Source: Paraferrimonas sedimenticola
Lineage (GTDB): Bacteria; Pseudomonadota; Gammaproteobacteria; Enterobacterales; Shewanellaceae
Assembly (NCBI RefSeq): GCF_002282855.1
Contig: NZ_NRIR01000003.1
Coordinates: forward strand, 186,001-250,000
Length of the DNA: 64,000 nucleotides
Direction: 5' to 3'
Shown: piece after piece, positions 17,187-25,526 of the stretch
Layout of the letters: each line of letters begins with the position of its first letter
How positions within the stretch are numbered: position 1 is the first letter of the stretch
Translations under genes and position numbers: made by a program
Notes under the pieces: model-generated
Databases searched by the model: none
What the model was told of the DNA's origin: nothing
The model's input: the letters and a program-made list of their open reading frames with translations, nothing else

Positions 17187-18678
17187 TATTTGTTTGTTGC
17201 TAGAAGGAACATACCCTTACGTTCGCGGCGGGGTATCGAGCTGGGTCCACCAGTTAATTTCTGGATTGCCCCAGTATCAGTTTTATTTGGTGTTCGTCGG
17301 CGGCAGCAAATCCTTCTATGGCAAACAGCACTATGAGTTGCCCGCGAATGTGGTCGGTATCGAAGAACACTACCTGATGGATAAAGGCGGTGTGTTAGAT
17401 CCGAGAGCGCGAGTCGGCGATGCTAACGCCTTTACCCTGTGGAAGTCAGTGCTGAGCAATTTCCAAAAAACTGACGAAACCTTGACCAAACCACAATTGG
17501 CCGGCTTGCTCGACCGATTGGGCCAGAGTGATGGCATTAGCTACGAAGATTTCTTGTACAGCGAAGAGTCTTGGGAAGTCTTAGTTGAGCTGTACATGAA
17601 TCACGCTGAAAACCAGTCGTTTGTGGATTATTTTTGGACCTTTCGCAATATTTACAGCCCCTTGTTCACCTTGGCCAAAGTGGCGCGAGGCATTCCACCA
17701 TGTCGGCTGTTTCACAGTATTTCCACCGGTTACGCCGGCTTTTTGGGGGCGCTGGTCAAACAAAAACAAAACGTTCCCTACATTTTGACCGAGCACGGTA
17801 TCTACACCAAAGAGCGCAAGATTGATTTAACCCAGGCCACTTGGATCAAGGACAGACAGAGCGCGTTGGATACCAGTTTGCATCGCAAAATGGAGCAGAC
17901 TCGCCAAACTTGGATTCAATTCTTCGAGCAGTTAGGACGCTCGGCCTACCACCAAGCGGATGACATTATTGCGCTTTACGGAGGCAACCGGCAGCGCCAA
18001 ATTCAAGACGGCGCGCCAGAGCACAAAACCTCAGTGATCGTTAACGGTATCAACATGGCGCGCTTCATCGAGGCGCATCAGTCGCGCCCGCAATCTCCGC
18101 CCAAGGTGGCGGGTTTGATTGGTCGAGTGGTGCCTATCAAAGACATAAAGACCTTTATTCGCTCGATTCGAGTCGCTGTTAATGCCGAACCGGAGCTGGA
18201 AGGCTGGATTATCGGCCCAACGGAAGAAGACCCAGGTTACGTAAAAGAGTGTGAGTTGTTGATCAGCAGCTTGGGGTTAACCGATAAAGTTAAGTTTTTG
18301 GGGATGCAAAACGTCGCCGAGATTTTGCCAAAGATTGGGGTGTGTATGCTGACTTCAATCAGTGAAGCGCAGCCGCTGGTGTTACTCGAAGCCATGGCAG
18401 CGGGCATTCCGTGTATTGCGACTGATGTGGGCTCTTGTCGTGAAATTATCGAAGGCATGGAGCCAGAGGATAGAGCGTTAGGGGAGTGTGGCTACACCAT
18501 CAGCATTGCAGACCCGAATCAGGCCAGTGCGGCATTGATTAAGTTGCTGTCTGACGAGCAAAACTGGCGTGAAATGGGCGATAACGGGTATCTCAGAGTG
18601 CAGAAGTACTATCAAGAGTCGATGATGTATGAAAGCTACCAAAGCCTATACAAGGAGCGTTTAGCGTGGCAGGAATAG
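17173..18678 (+). CDS. pelF: PelF: cytosolic GT4 glycosyltransferase that polymerises Pel
   Basis: 501 residues (PelF is about 507). It starts at a GTG inside the end of pelE. The N-terminus (DICLLLEGTYPYVRGGVSSW) is the signature of PelF. The sequence is a GT-B fold retaining transferase of family GT4, with the C-terminal nucleotide-sugar site SEAQPLVLLEAMAAGIPCIA (a Glu-x7-Glu motif near residue 397). It uses UDP-sugars, UDP-GalNAc/GlcNAc in the best-known case, to build the chain on the cytosolic face. It overlaps pelG by 13 bases, and the partner flippase follows directly. Confidence 0.95.
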   Translation: MKPIDICLLLEGTYPYVRGGVSSWVHQLISGLPQYQFYLVFVGGSKSFYGKQHYELPANVVGIEEHYLMDKGGVLDPRARVGDANAFTLWKSVLSNFQKTDETLTKPQLAGLLDRLGQSDGISYEDFLYSEESWEVLVELYMNHAENQSFVDYFWTFRNIYSPLFTLAKVARGIPPCRLFHSISTGYAGFLGALVKQKQNVPYILTEHGIYTKERKIDLTQATWIKDRQSALDTSLHRKMEQTRQTWIQFFEQLGRSAYHQADDIIALYGGNRQRQIQDGAPEHKTSVIVNGINMARFIEAHQSRPQSPPKVAGLIGRVVPIKDIKTFIRSIRVAVNAEPELEGWIIGPTEEDPGYVKECELLISSLGLTDKVKFLGMQNVAEILPKIGVCMLTSISEAQPLVLLEAMAAGIPCIATDVGSCREIIEGMEPEDRALGECGYTISIADPNQASAALIKLLSDEQNWREMGDNGYLRVQKYYQESMMYESYQSLYKERLAWQE

Positions 18679-20033
18679 GCTTTGAATTAAGGCGAATTCT
18701 CAAGAAAAACACTCTGCTATCCTACGTCGAGGCCTATGGATTGGCAGCGGTAGTGGGCTCGGGTCCTTGGGTGCTGTCGATTCTGGCCTTGCTGGTCATA
18801 GGTATTGTCAGTATTGGACGGGTGGCACCAAGTGAATTGGTAATTCAGTACTTGGTTTTGGTCACCTATATGATGGCGGGTTCGCTTATCTTAAGCGGAT
18901 TTTTCCAACTGATGTTGACGCGGTTTATTTCGGACTGTTTGTTCTCCGAGGAGAAAAATTCAGTTACGCCCAACTTGCTCGGGTGCATGTTAACGGTATC
19001 TGTTGTCAGCGTACTGATTGGGATAAGTATCTTATCGCAAACTCAGCTGCCACCATCGATTAAAATGGCGCTGTTATGCGGCTTTGTCACCCTGTGTAAC
19101 TTGTGGGTGATCATAGTGTTTTTAAGCGGTATGAAACAATACTATCGCATCGTTTTCACTCTGCTGGGGGGCTACACAGTAATGGTGTTAGCCTCTTGGT
19201 TACTGCCACCTAATGGCCTGCTGGGGCTACTGGTGATTTTTGCCGCCAGCCAGGGACTAATTACCTTTGTTTTGCTGTTCTTTGTGTTGCGCAGTTTTCC
19301 GGCGAAAAAGCTGACCTCATTTCAGTTTTTAAATCCCAAGCGAGCTTTTTACTCACTAGCGTTTTGTGGAATTTTGTACAACTTAGGGGTGTGGGTCGAC
19401 AAGTTTGTGTTTTGGTTTAGCCCTGAGGTCTCGTTTCAGGTTGTTGACATGTTCCGCGCTTCCTATATCTATGATTTACCGATCTTTATCGCCTACTTGG
19501 CTATTATTCCAGGCATGGCGGTGTTCATGCTGCACATGGAGACTGACTTTGCCGCATCTTACGAAAAGTTCTTTGACACTGTGCGCGAAGGGGGCACACT
19601 GCGCTCCATCTTTTTGCTCAAAGACAAGATGGTGTTAGATTGCAAAAACAGTCTGTATCAAATCTTCAAAGTGCAGGGCATGGCTTTGGCTTTGCTGTTG
19701 CTTTGGAGCGACGAGATTCTCGGTCTGCTAAACATCGATTTAGCCTATCTTCACTTGTTTTACGTGGATTTAGTTGGGGTGTCACTGCAAGTGATGTTGA
19801 TGGCCATTCTCAATGTGATGTTTTACTTGGATAAACGCTATCAAGCGCTAGCATTGATAACGGTGATGGCCGCCTCTAACTTCGTGTTGTCTTACGTTTC
19901 TGTCTACTTGGGCCCGCAGTTTTACGGTTATGGTTTTGCACTTTCGATGCTCATTAGCACCTTGTTAGGTTTGGTGCTTATCAACCGACAATTCCTGCGC
20001 TTAGAGTACGAAACTTTCATGCTGCAGCGCTAA
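18666..20033 (+). CDS. pelG: PelG: inner-membrane polysaccharide transporter of the Pel complex
   Basis: 455 residues (PelG is about 456). It starts at a GTG inside the end of pelF. GIGFELRRILKKNTLLSYVE is the conserved PelG start. About twelve transmembrane helices follow, consistent with the MOP/MATE-like flippase superfamily. PelG moves the growing chain across the inner membrane together with PelD, PelE and PelF. It is the last gene of the operon and is convergent with the lyase gene that stops at 20074. No strong terminator hairpin is visible in the 40-base gap. Four of the seven pel genes (pelB, C, F, G) use GTG starts. Confidence 0.94.
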   Translation: MAGIGFELRRILKKNTLLSYVEAYGLAAVVGSGPWVLSILALLVIGIVSIGRVAPSELVIQYLVLVTYMMAGSLILSGFFQLMLTRFISDCLFSEEKNSVTPNLLGCMLTVSVVSVLIGISILSQTQLPPSIKMALLCGFVTLCNLWVIIVFLSGMKQYYRIVFTLLGGYTVMVLASWLLPPNGLLGLLVIFAASQGLITFVLLFFVLRSFPAKKLTSFQFLNPKRAFYSLAFCGILYNLGVWVDKFVFWFSPEVSFQVVDMFRASYIYDLPIFIAYLAIIPGMAVFMLHMETDFAASYEKFFDTVREGGTLRSIFLLKDKMVLDCKNSLYQIFKVQGMALALLLLWSDEILGLLNIDLAYLHLFYVDLVGVSLQVMLMAILNVMFYLDKRYQALALITVMAASNFVLSYVSVYLGPQFYGYGFALSMLISTLLGLVLINRQFLRLEYETFMLQR

Positions 20034-20073
20034 CACGGCTGGAGCCTTGCGCGCTTGAGGCATGTTTACCGAA

Positions 20074-20940
20074 TTAGGTGTATTTTTGCAGCTTGGACAG
20101 CAGTTCAGGTGCGCCTGTGGTGCTGTTCAACTCGTTCAGATCACAGTGATTCTCGTCAAGTTCAAGCTGAGCACCGGTTTGCGCAATATGGGATAGGGTT
20201 TGTCGAGCGGCAGGTACAAAAGTATGTAGCAAAGCCGCTGGGTAGATGGCAATCCGGTAATTAAGCTTCTGTAACTCTTCAGAAGATTTAACCGGCGAGT
20301 GGCCACCTTCCACCAAGTTGTGTACCAGTGGCATTGAACTGCCAAAGGTTTCGCCAATCTGACGCATTTGGTCTAGGTCTTTTGGTGCCTCAATAAACAG
20401 CACATCGGCACCAGCTTCCACGTATTTTTCAGCACGAGTCATGGCATCGTCAAAGCCATTGACTCCCAGAGCATCGGTTCTGGCAATCAGCAGGGTATTT
20501 GGGTCTTGGCGAGCGTCCAGAGCGGCGTGAATTTTTCCCACCATCTCATCGCAAGGGATCACTTGCTTACCCGCCATATGACCGCAACGCTTCGGCATTA
20601 GCTGGTCTTCCATCTGCATCGCACTAGCACCCATTTTTTCAAATAGGCGCATGGTGCGCTGCACGTTCAAGGCGTTGCCAAAGCCTGTGTCCATATCCAC
20701 GATCAGCGGTATCTCGATGCGTTCGCGAATGTCGCTAATGGTGGTAGCCACTTCGTTCATACTCACAAGCCCCATGTCTGGGCGCCCAAATCGCGCAAAA
20801 GCGATACAGGCACCAGACAAAAACGCCGCTTCAAACCCAGCTTGCTCGACCAGCAAGGCCGATAGCCCATCGTAAACACCAGGCGCTTTTAGCACTTGGT
20901 CTTGTTGCAGGCGTTGGCGTAGCGTTTGTTGCGGCGTCAT
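20074..20940 (-). CDS. Isocitrate lyase/PEP mutase-family lyase (methylisocitrate or dimethylmalate lyase-like)
   Basis: 288 residues from the ATG at 20940; a TTG six bases upstream is also in frame. It is a single-domain TIM-barrel member of the isocitrate-lyase superfamily, with the active-site loop PKRCGH (usual form KKCGH, catalytic Cys) and metal-binding acidic segments IVDMDTGFGN and MQMEDQLMPKR. The NLVEGGHSP segment is typical of 2-methylisocitrate lyase, oxaloacetate decarboxylase and 2,3-dimethylmalate lyase relatives. Enzymes of this group split a hydroxy-di- or tricarboxylate to pyruvate or glyoxylate plus another acid. It sits 11 bases after the racemase-fold gene, in the same operon. 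In this cluster a substrate such as an alkyl-malate is plausible (inference). Confidence 0.85.
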   Translation of the reverse strand: MTPQQTLRQRLQQDQVLKAPGVYDGLSALLVEQAGFEAAFLSGACIAFARFGRPDMGLVSMNEVATTISDIRERIEIPLIVDMDTGFGNALNVQRTMRLFEKMGASAMQMEDQLMPKRCGHMAGKQVIPCDEMVGKIHAALDARQDPNTLLIARTDALGVNGFDDAMTRAEKYVEAGADVLFIEAPKDLDQMRQIGETFGSSMPLVHNLVEGGHSPVKSSEELQKLNYRIAIYPAALLHTFVPAARQTLSHIAQTGAQLELDENHCDLNELNSTTGAPELLSKLQKYT

Positions 20941-20951
20941 GGGCAAGGTCC

Positions 20952-21728
20952 TTATTCCGGAATGTGAGTGTGTTCTTCAAGCAGTGAGCCGTAACCGCGC
21001 ACTCGGTCGTGAATGCCTTGGGTTCGCAGCGCATGCCAAAAGGTCACGGCATTAATCGCCAACACTGGCTTATTGAGCTCTTTTTCTAGCTTGGCGGCCA
21101 GTTCAACGAAATACATGTTGGTACCGGCTTGCAAAATCAGGTCGACATCTTCGCCATCGACTTCATCAAGTAGGGCGCGAGTCTTACCGAACGGCTCGTG
21201 AGCAATTTCAACAGGACCCGGTGAGCTGTGGCCTTTAATGCGTACAACTTCATAGCCAATGTCCTGCATGAATTTAACCACGTTGTCATCACCGACAGGC
21301 ATGTAGGGGCTGATAACACCGATGCGGCGCGCTTTTGGATAGCACTTAAGAGCATCCAGAATCGCTTGCGCACCAAAGGTGATTTCACAGTTACCTGCGT
21401 CCTTGGCAATGTTGTTGTAGCGATGGAATTCGCGATCAGAACGGTCTTTACCATCCCAGAAAGTTTCCGCTGAATAGCCGAAAATCACGTGGTCTGGGCG
21501 ACAGGTCAAGGAGTCGCGTAAGCCCTGCTCGGTGGCAGCACCAATCGCTTCTACCATTTCAACGAACTCTTTTTCGTTGGTGACCTTAAACGGTGGAATC
21601 ACACAGCCACGCGTCGCCACGACTACGCCTTCTGGCGCCATCATGTGGTACTCGGTTTCAACCGCTGTGTTGGTGGAGGGTACTAATACCGCGAACTTCT
21701 TGCGGTAACCATAATAGTCAATCGACAT
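20952..21728 (-). CDS. Asp/Glu racemase-fold protein (arylmalonate decarboxylase/maleate isomerase-like)
   Basis: 258 residues. The N-terminus FAVLVPSTNTAVETEYHMM is the hallmark of the maleate cis-trans isomerase/arylmalonate decarboxylase branch, which works on dicarboxylates and often depends on two opposed cysteines. By eye, the two catalytic positions are not Cys here: the first-half loop reads GYSAETFWDG and the second-half loop reads LILQAGTNMYFVE, where relatives have Cys. The chemistry may therefore differ, or the alignment may be imperfect. There is a good ribosome site (AGGGAGAG). It is transcribed with the lyase gene downstream, suggesting that it isomerises, decarboxylates or epimerises the lyase substrate. 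Confidence 0.75.
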   Translation of the reverse strand: MSIDYYGYRKKFAVLVPSTNTAVETEYHMMAPEGVVVATRGCVIPPFKVTNEKEFVEMVEAIGAATEQGLRDSLTCRPDHVIFGYSAETFWDGKDRSDREFHRYNNIAKDAGNCEITFGAQAILDALKCYPKARRIGVISPYMPVGDDNVVKFMQDIGYEVVRIKGHSSPGPVEIAHEPFGKTRALLDEVDGEDVDLILQAGTNMYFVELAAKLEKELNKPVLAINAVTFWHALRTQGIHDRVRGYGSLLEEHTHIPE

Positions 21729-21836
21729 CGCTTCTCTCCCTGAGGTTAGGTTTGCATTTGTATTATAGTTATAACAATATGGTGTAATCCAGTGTATGTA
21801 AAGCCCTTATTTTTTTGTGGATATCAAGGAGAGGTC
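21729..21836. promoter_or_regulatory. Divergent promoter region, racemase-fold gene / SDR
   Basis: This 108-base AT-rich gap contains TTGTATTATAG and the palindrome GTTATAAC at about 21757-21779. The TGTATTA element also occurs in the palindrome at 27232-27249 and ahead of the FNR-family gene, but it resembles a minus-10 box, so shared regulation is only suggested. Confidence 0.35.
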
Positions 21837-22550
21837 ATGGAACAGCAGCCAAAAGTGGCAATGGTTACCGGGGGAAATGACGGTATTGGCCGCGAAATCA
21901 GCTTGGGTTTGTTGGAGCGGGGGATGCAGGTGGTAGCGGTGGGCCGCAACGCCGAATCGCTGGCTGAAACTGAGCGATTGGCAGAGCACTTGCCCGGTGA
22001 GCTCACCTGCTATCAATTGGACTTGGGGGATGCCGAAGGCCGACAACGCCTGATTGTTTGGACTGTGCAAGAATTTGGTCGAATCGACGTTTTGGTCAAC
22101 AACGCCGGCGTCGCTCTGGATAAATGGGTTAGTGGACTTGAGGTGTCACTAGAGACCTGTCAGCAGACCTTTGATATCAACACTTGGGCCGTGCTCGACT
22201 TGTGCCAAAAAGTCCTGCCAGTGATGGTAGAGCAAGGCTATGGGCGGGTGGTGAATCTCTCAAGCGAACTGGCTTCACTTGGAGTTATCGAGCTTGGGCA
22301 AACGATTGCGTATCGCATGTCAAAGTCAGCGCTAAATGCCATGACCAAACTATTGGCTTTGGAGTTGGCCGAGCACAGCAACGTAAAAATTAATGCTGCG
22401 GCTCCGGGTTGGGTTAAAACCGAGTTGGGTGGCGAAGATGCACCGCTTACTCCGAAGCAAGGGGCTGATACGCCGCTGTGGCTGGCGACCTTGGATGAGA
22501 ATGGCCCAAGCGGTGGTCTATTTCGCGAACGAGAAGTCTACCCTTGGTAA
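21837..22550 (+). CDS. Short-chain dehydrogenase/reductase
   Basis: 237 residues. The start is ATG 21837, with AAGGAGAGG just upstream; an earlier in-frame ATG at 21792 lacks such a site. It is a classical SDR with cofactor motif TGGNDGIG (11-18), NNAG (88-91) and catalytic Ser near 143, Tyr159 and Lys163 (YRMSK). It oxidises or reduces a carbonyl/alcohol with NAD(P)H, and resembles carbonyl reductases. It is the only plus-strand gene between the two minus-strand blocks of the cluster, divergent from the racemase-fold gene and convergent with the alpha/beta hydrolase. The substrate is unknown. Confidence 0.85.
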   Translation: MEQQPKVAMVTGGNDGIGREISLGLLERGMQVVAVGRNAESLAETERLAEHLPGELTCYQLDLGDAEGRQRLIVWTVQEFGRIDVLVNNAGVALDKWVSGLEVSLETCQQTFDINTWAVLDLCQKVLPVMVEQGYGRVVNLSSELASLGVIELGQTIAYRMSKSALNAMTKLLALELAEHSNVKINAAAPGWVKTELGGEDAPLTPKQGADTPLWLATLDENGPSGGLFREREVYPW

Positions 22551-22611
22551 ACAAAAGGCTAGTTTTAACAGGGAGTTATACTTCTTAATCGGTAAGCCCT
22601 ATTTTGGTCGA

Positions 22612-23358
22612 TCAACCGCGTGAAGCCGTACTGGGTCGCTCTGATACAAAGCGACGCGTGTTTTCGATAACCGCTTGAACCTGAGCTTCGCGGGCCATAA
22701 CAGCTTTGTCCTCATTTAACTCGTCAGCGTAGTAGCCAAAATTCCAGTGATTAGCTTCTGGAAGCTCAACCCACAAAGCGTTGGCGGGCAGCATGCGCGA
22801 GTTGGCGGTGACATCAGCCTTGGTGGTCATCAAGTCCTTGCCACCAGAGATAGACAGCACAGGCAACTCGAGGCCGCTAAGATCAGAGGCCGAGTAGGAG
22901 GCCCACAACACCAGCCCCTTTAGCTTGTCAGCATTCTTCTCGGCATAAGCTGCGGCAGCGACGCCACCTAACGAGTGGCCAACTAGATACCAGCGTTGTA
23001 CCAAGGGATAGCGTTCCATCACTTGGTCCGCCGAGTTAATACCCAAAAAAGCGGTATTCAATGGCATAGGGGTTATCACCGCCAATTGCCCACCCTCGGC
23101 GAACTGGCGCATCACAGGTGCAAAAGTCGCTGCGTGCGTTTTACCACCTGGATAGAAAATAATCCCAACCTGAGGCTGACTCTCGCTTGGCTCAAAGGCA
23201 ATAAAGTCTTGTTCGGTCACTGTTACGTTTTCGTCGCTGACCAGAGCGTTTTGAGTCACGGATTCTTGATAGGGGAAAGGAATACTCATCCACACAGCGG
23301 TGCCACCAATGAGCACCACTATGAGTCCAAGTAGACCGAGAACTATTCGCTTAACCAT
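22612..23358 (-). CDS. Membrane-anchored alpha/beta hydrolase
   Basis: 248 residues. A hydrophobic N-terminal helix (IVLGLLGLIVVLIGGTAVW, residues 5-23) anchors it in the membrane, with the catalytic domain probably outside the cytosol. The catalytic triad can be read as Ser129 in GHSLGG, Asp175 in GGKDLM and His204 in EANHW. It resembles the alpha/beta-hydrolase family often annotated as esterase or dienelactone-hydrolase-like. It is the last gene of the minus-strand arm, following the MFS transporter by 12 bases. In the proposed pathway it could hydrolyse an ester side chain (phytyl or methyl ester) before or during uptake; that is speculation. Confidence 0.8.
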   Translation of the reverse strand: MVKRIVLGLLGLIVVLIGGTAVWMSIPFPYQESVTQNALVSDENVTVTEQDFIAFEPSESQPQVGIIFYPGGKTHAATFAPVMRQFAEGGQLAVITPMPLNTAFLGINSADQVMERYPLVQRWYLVGHSLGGVAAAAYAEKNADKLKGLVLWASYSASDLSGLELPVLSISGGKDLMTTKADVTANSRMLPANALWVELPEANHWNFGYYADELNEDKAVMAREAQVQAVIENTRRFVSERPSTASRG

Positions 23359-23370
23359 GTAATCTCCCTA

Positions 23371-24696
23371 TCAATCGCTTAGCGCACTTTTTAATTCTGG
23401 TTGCGGTTCTGGTGATTTTCGTGACAAGCGCCAGCCCCAGAAAAATACCACAAAATTGAGAATGCCAAACAACACAAATGGCGCGCTTGGTCCAATTTTA
23501 CTGAACAGAGTGCCACCGCCGGCGGTACCCAAGAAAATACCGACAGCACCGGCGACGCCGAAAAAGCCAATGATGGCGCCACGGCGATGACTAGGGGCCT
23601 GTTCACCAACCAAAGCTTGGCTGGACACAAAGGCGCTGATTTCAGCCACCCCCATCACAAACAGCAGACCTTTCACCCAGCTTTGAGTGGGGTCGGTGAC
23701 GAAGAACATGGCACTGTAAATCACTCCAGCAAGGCCCGCAGCAGCTGTCACCGCCTGGACACGGGTGATGCGGTCAGACAGCCAGCCCATGGCCAACGAG
23801 CCTACCAAAGCGCCGCCAACCACCATCATCACCGACGGCATCACCAGCTCGGCCATGGCCTGACTTGGTGTCATATCCATGTTGTTGCCGCCAAATTGCA
23901 CCAGCCAAAGGCCCACAAAAGCACCGGTCACAGCTAAGTCACCACGGCTAATAAAAGCCGCCGCGTAGGACAGGGCAATCTTGGGATTCTTAGCCGCAGC
24001 GGTGGCGTGCTTAAAGCTGGTGGCCATGCTTTCTTTGGGTTGGGTGTCATCGGCTTTCACTGGGCGGTTGGCCACGCCTTTGGCCAGTCCAAAGAAAGCC
24101 ACAATAATCGCTGCGATACCCATGGCACCGGCCACGGCAAAAGTCGCCTGCTGAGCATCCGCTTGAGTGTAACCTTGCTCAACAAACTGCTGAGGCAGTC
24201 CCGCTAGAATTGGCGGAATAAAGGCACCAAGGGTGGCCAGAAGGCCCTGAACACCATTGGCTCGGCCACGACTGTTGTCTTGGGCGTAGTCCGCTACCAC
24301 GGTAACCATCATGGTCAGCATGGCAGCGGTACCAAAGGCGACAATCACGCGATAGCCGATCAGTTGAGTGAGGTTTTCAGCGCTGCCGTATAAAGTGAAA
24401 CCAATTGATGTCAGTACCAAACCCAGAAGATAAATACGACGGCGACCAAATCTGTCTGCCCAAAGGCCGTATAACACCATCATCACTAAGAAGATGGCTT
24501 CTTGTAGAGCGCCCAATAGGCCGGTAATTTGGCCTTGCTCTTCTTGGGGAACGCCAATGACTTGCAACAAACCGGGTTGCAAGATGGCAAGTGCCCCTGC
24601 GTAGGCTGAGGAAATCAGCACCACGAACAGATATGCCATGAAATGGCGGGGTTTTACCCCTTCGCTGAGATCTAACCCAAGAAAGCGATGAGTCAT
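23371..24696 (-). CDS. MFS transporter
   Basis: 441 residues with about twelve transmembrane helices, the MFS loop 2-3 motif YGLWADRFGRRR, and a related segment (GWLSDRI) between helices 8 and 9, so it is a typical 12-helix major facilitator. It probably imports the pathway substrate or exports a product. It lies three bases after the RCCR-like gene and just before the alpha/beta hydrolase, in one operon. No known subfamily is recognised with confidence. Confidence 0.88.
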   Translation of the reverse strand: MTHRFLGLDLSEGVKPRHFMAYLFVVLISSAYAGALAILQPGLLQVIGVPQEEQGQITGLLGALQEAIFLVMMVLYGLWADRFGRRRIYLLGLVLTSIGFTLYGSAENLTQLIGYRVIVAFGTAAMLTMMVTVVADYAQDNSRGRANGVQGLLATLGAFIPPILAGLPQQFVEQGYTQADAQQATFAVAGAMGIAAIIVAFFGLAKGVANRPVKADDTQPKESMATSFKHATAAAKNPKIALSYAAAFISRGDLAVTGAFVGLWLVQFGGNNMDMTPSQAMAELVMPSVMMVVGGALVGSLAMGWLSDRITRVQAVTAAAGLAGVIYSAMFFVTDPTQSWVKGLLFVMGVAEISAFVSSQALVGEQAPSHRRGAIIGFFGVAGAVGIFLGTAGGGTLFSKIGPSAPFVLFGILNFVVFFWGWRLSRKSPEPQPELKSALSD

Positions 24697-24699
24697 GGT

Positions 24700-25515
24700 T
24701 TAGCCTCCGCTGCGTTGCATTTGTTCGCTACCCATGCGCATTTTCACCATGCTCTCAACCTGATCTTCGCCAAATACCTGCGCGGCCAGTTTGTTCATAG
24801 GATCGCGCTCGTAGCCGTAGGTGCGAATTTTGTGGTCTGTGTCGCGCAGTGCGGCGCGCTCTTCCAGTGGTACCTGTATGGCGGCGTCAACCCACTCCAG
24901 CCAACGGTCGACCATTTGGTGAAGATATTCTTCGTATACGCTGATGTTCTCGTCGTTGAGCTCGCCAATCAGGCTCTGTGTAGCAGGGTTGTTGAGCGCA
25001 CGCATGTAGTTGCCGTGGCTCACCGACCAGTGAAAACGCTCGTCACCGCGGAACTTTAAGTACCATTGGTTGACCTCATCGCCGTAGTACTTGTCGAGGT
25101 AATCGACATCGGTTAGTAAATTTTTGCGCGGGGTGTAATCGCAGTAGCAAAATAGCTGAGGCACAGTGCCAAATACGATAACTAGGTGGGGTACATCAAT
25201 TTGTTGGTCGAGAAATACGGTGAGATTCATGTCCAGAATCGAAGCTTTGCGATTGCCTAGCCAAGAATTCACCAGCCATTCAACACCTTCGCCACTGTAA
25301 GCTTTAAACGAGCCTTCAAATTCGCCATTAGGTGAAGTGTAATATTCGCGGTCCAAAGTAGTGGGGCAGCGTTGTAGGTTGGGAAAACGGCTTTCGACCT
25401 TGGTTTTTAGCGCTTCAAGAATATTCCAGCAACGCTCCCAGTAGCGAGTGACATCTACATCAGGGTTGTCCGCTAAAAACTCATCAAGGGTTTTAATGTC
25501 GTTGTTCTGAGACAT
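24700..25515 (-). CDS. Red chlorophyll catabolite reductase (RCCR)-like / bilin-reductase-superfamily protein
   Basis: 271 residues, no signal peptide. Compared from memory with Arabidopsis RCCR (ACD2), it is co-linear along most of its length: SPNG (61-64) with NPNG; a NSWLG segment (83-87) with GSWIH; FLDQQIDVPHLV (101-112) with FLNSSTKAPNFV; DYTPRKNLLTDVDYLDKYY (126-144) with DLPHRKDLVLNPDYLKEYY; LRD (223-225) with RRD; FGED (248-251) with FGEE. RCCR is a ferredoxin-dependent reductase of the phycocyanobilin reductase superfamily, acting on an open-chain tetrapyrrole from chlorophyll. The plant catalytic Asp seems kept (D225), while the plant catalytic Glu position appears hydrophobic. It lies between the NYC1-like SDR and an MFS transporter. 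The family call is fairly firm; the substrate is not known. Confidence 0.7.
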   Translation of the reverse strand: MSQNNDIKTLDEFLADNPDVDVTRYWERCWNILEALKTKVESRFPNLQRCPTTLDREYYTSPNGEFEGSFKAYSGEGVEWLVNSWLGNRKASILDMNLTVFLDQQIDVPHLVIVFGTVPQLFCYCDYTPRKNLLTDVDYLDKYYGDEVNQWYLKFRGDERFHWSVSHGNYMRALNNPATQSLIGELNDENISVYEEYLHQMVDRWLEWVDAAIQVPLEERAALRDTDHKIRTYGYERDPMNKLAAQVFGEDQVESMVKMRMGSEQMQRSGG

Positions 25516-25526
25516 GAAGCCTTTCC

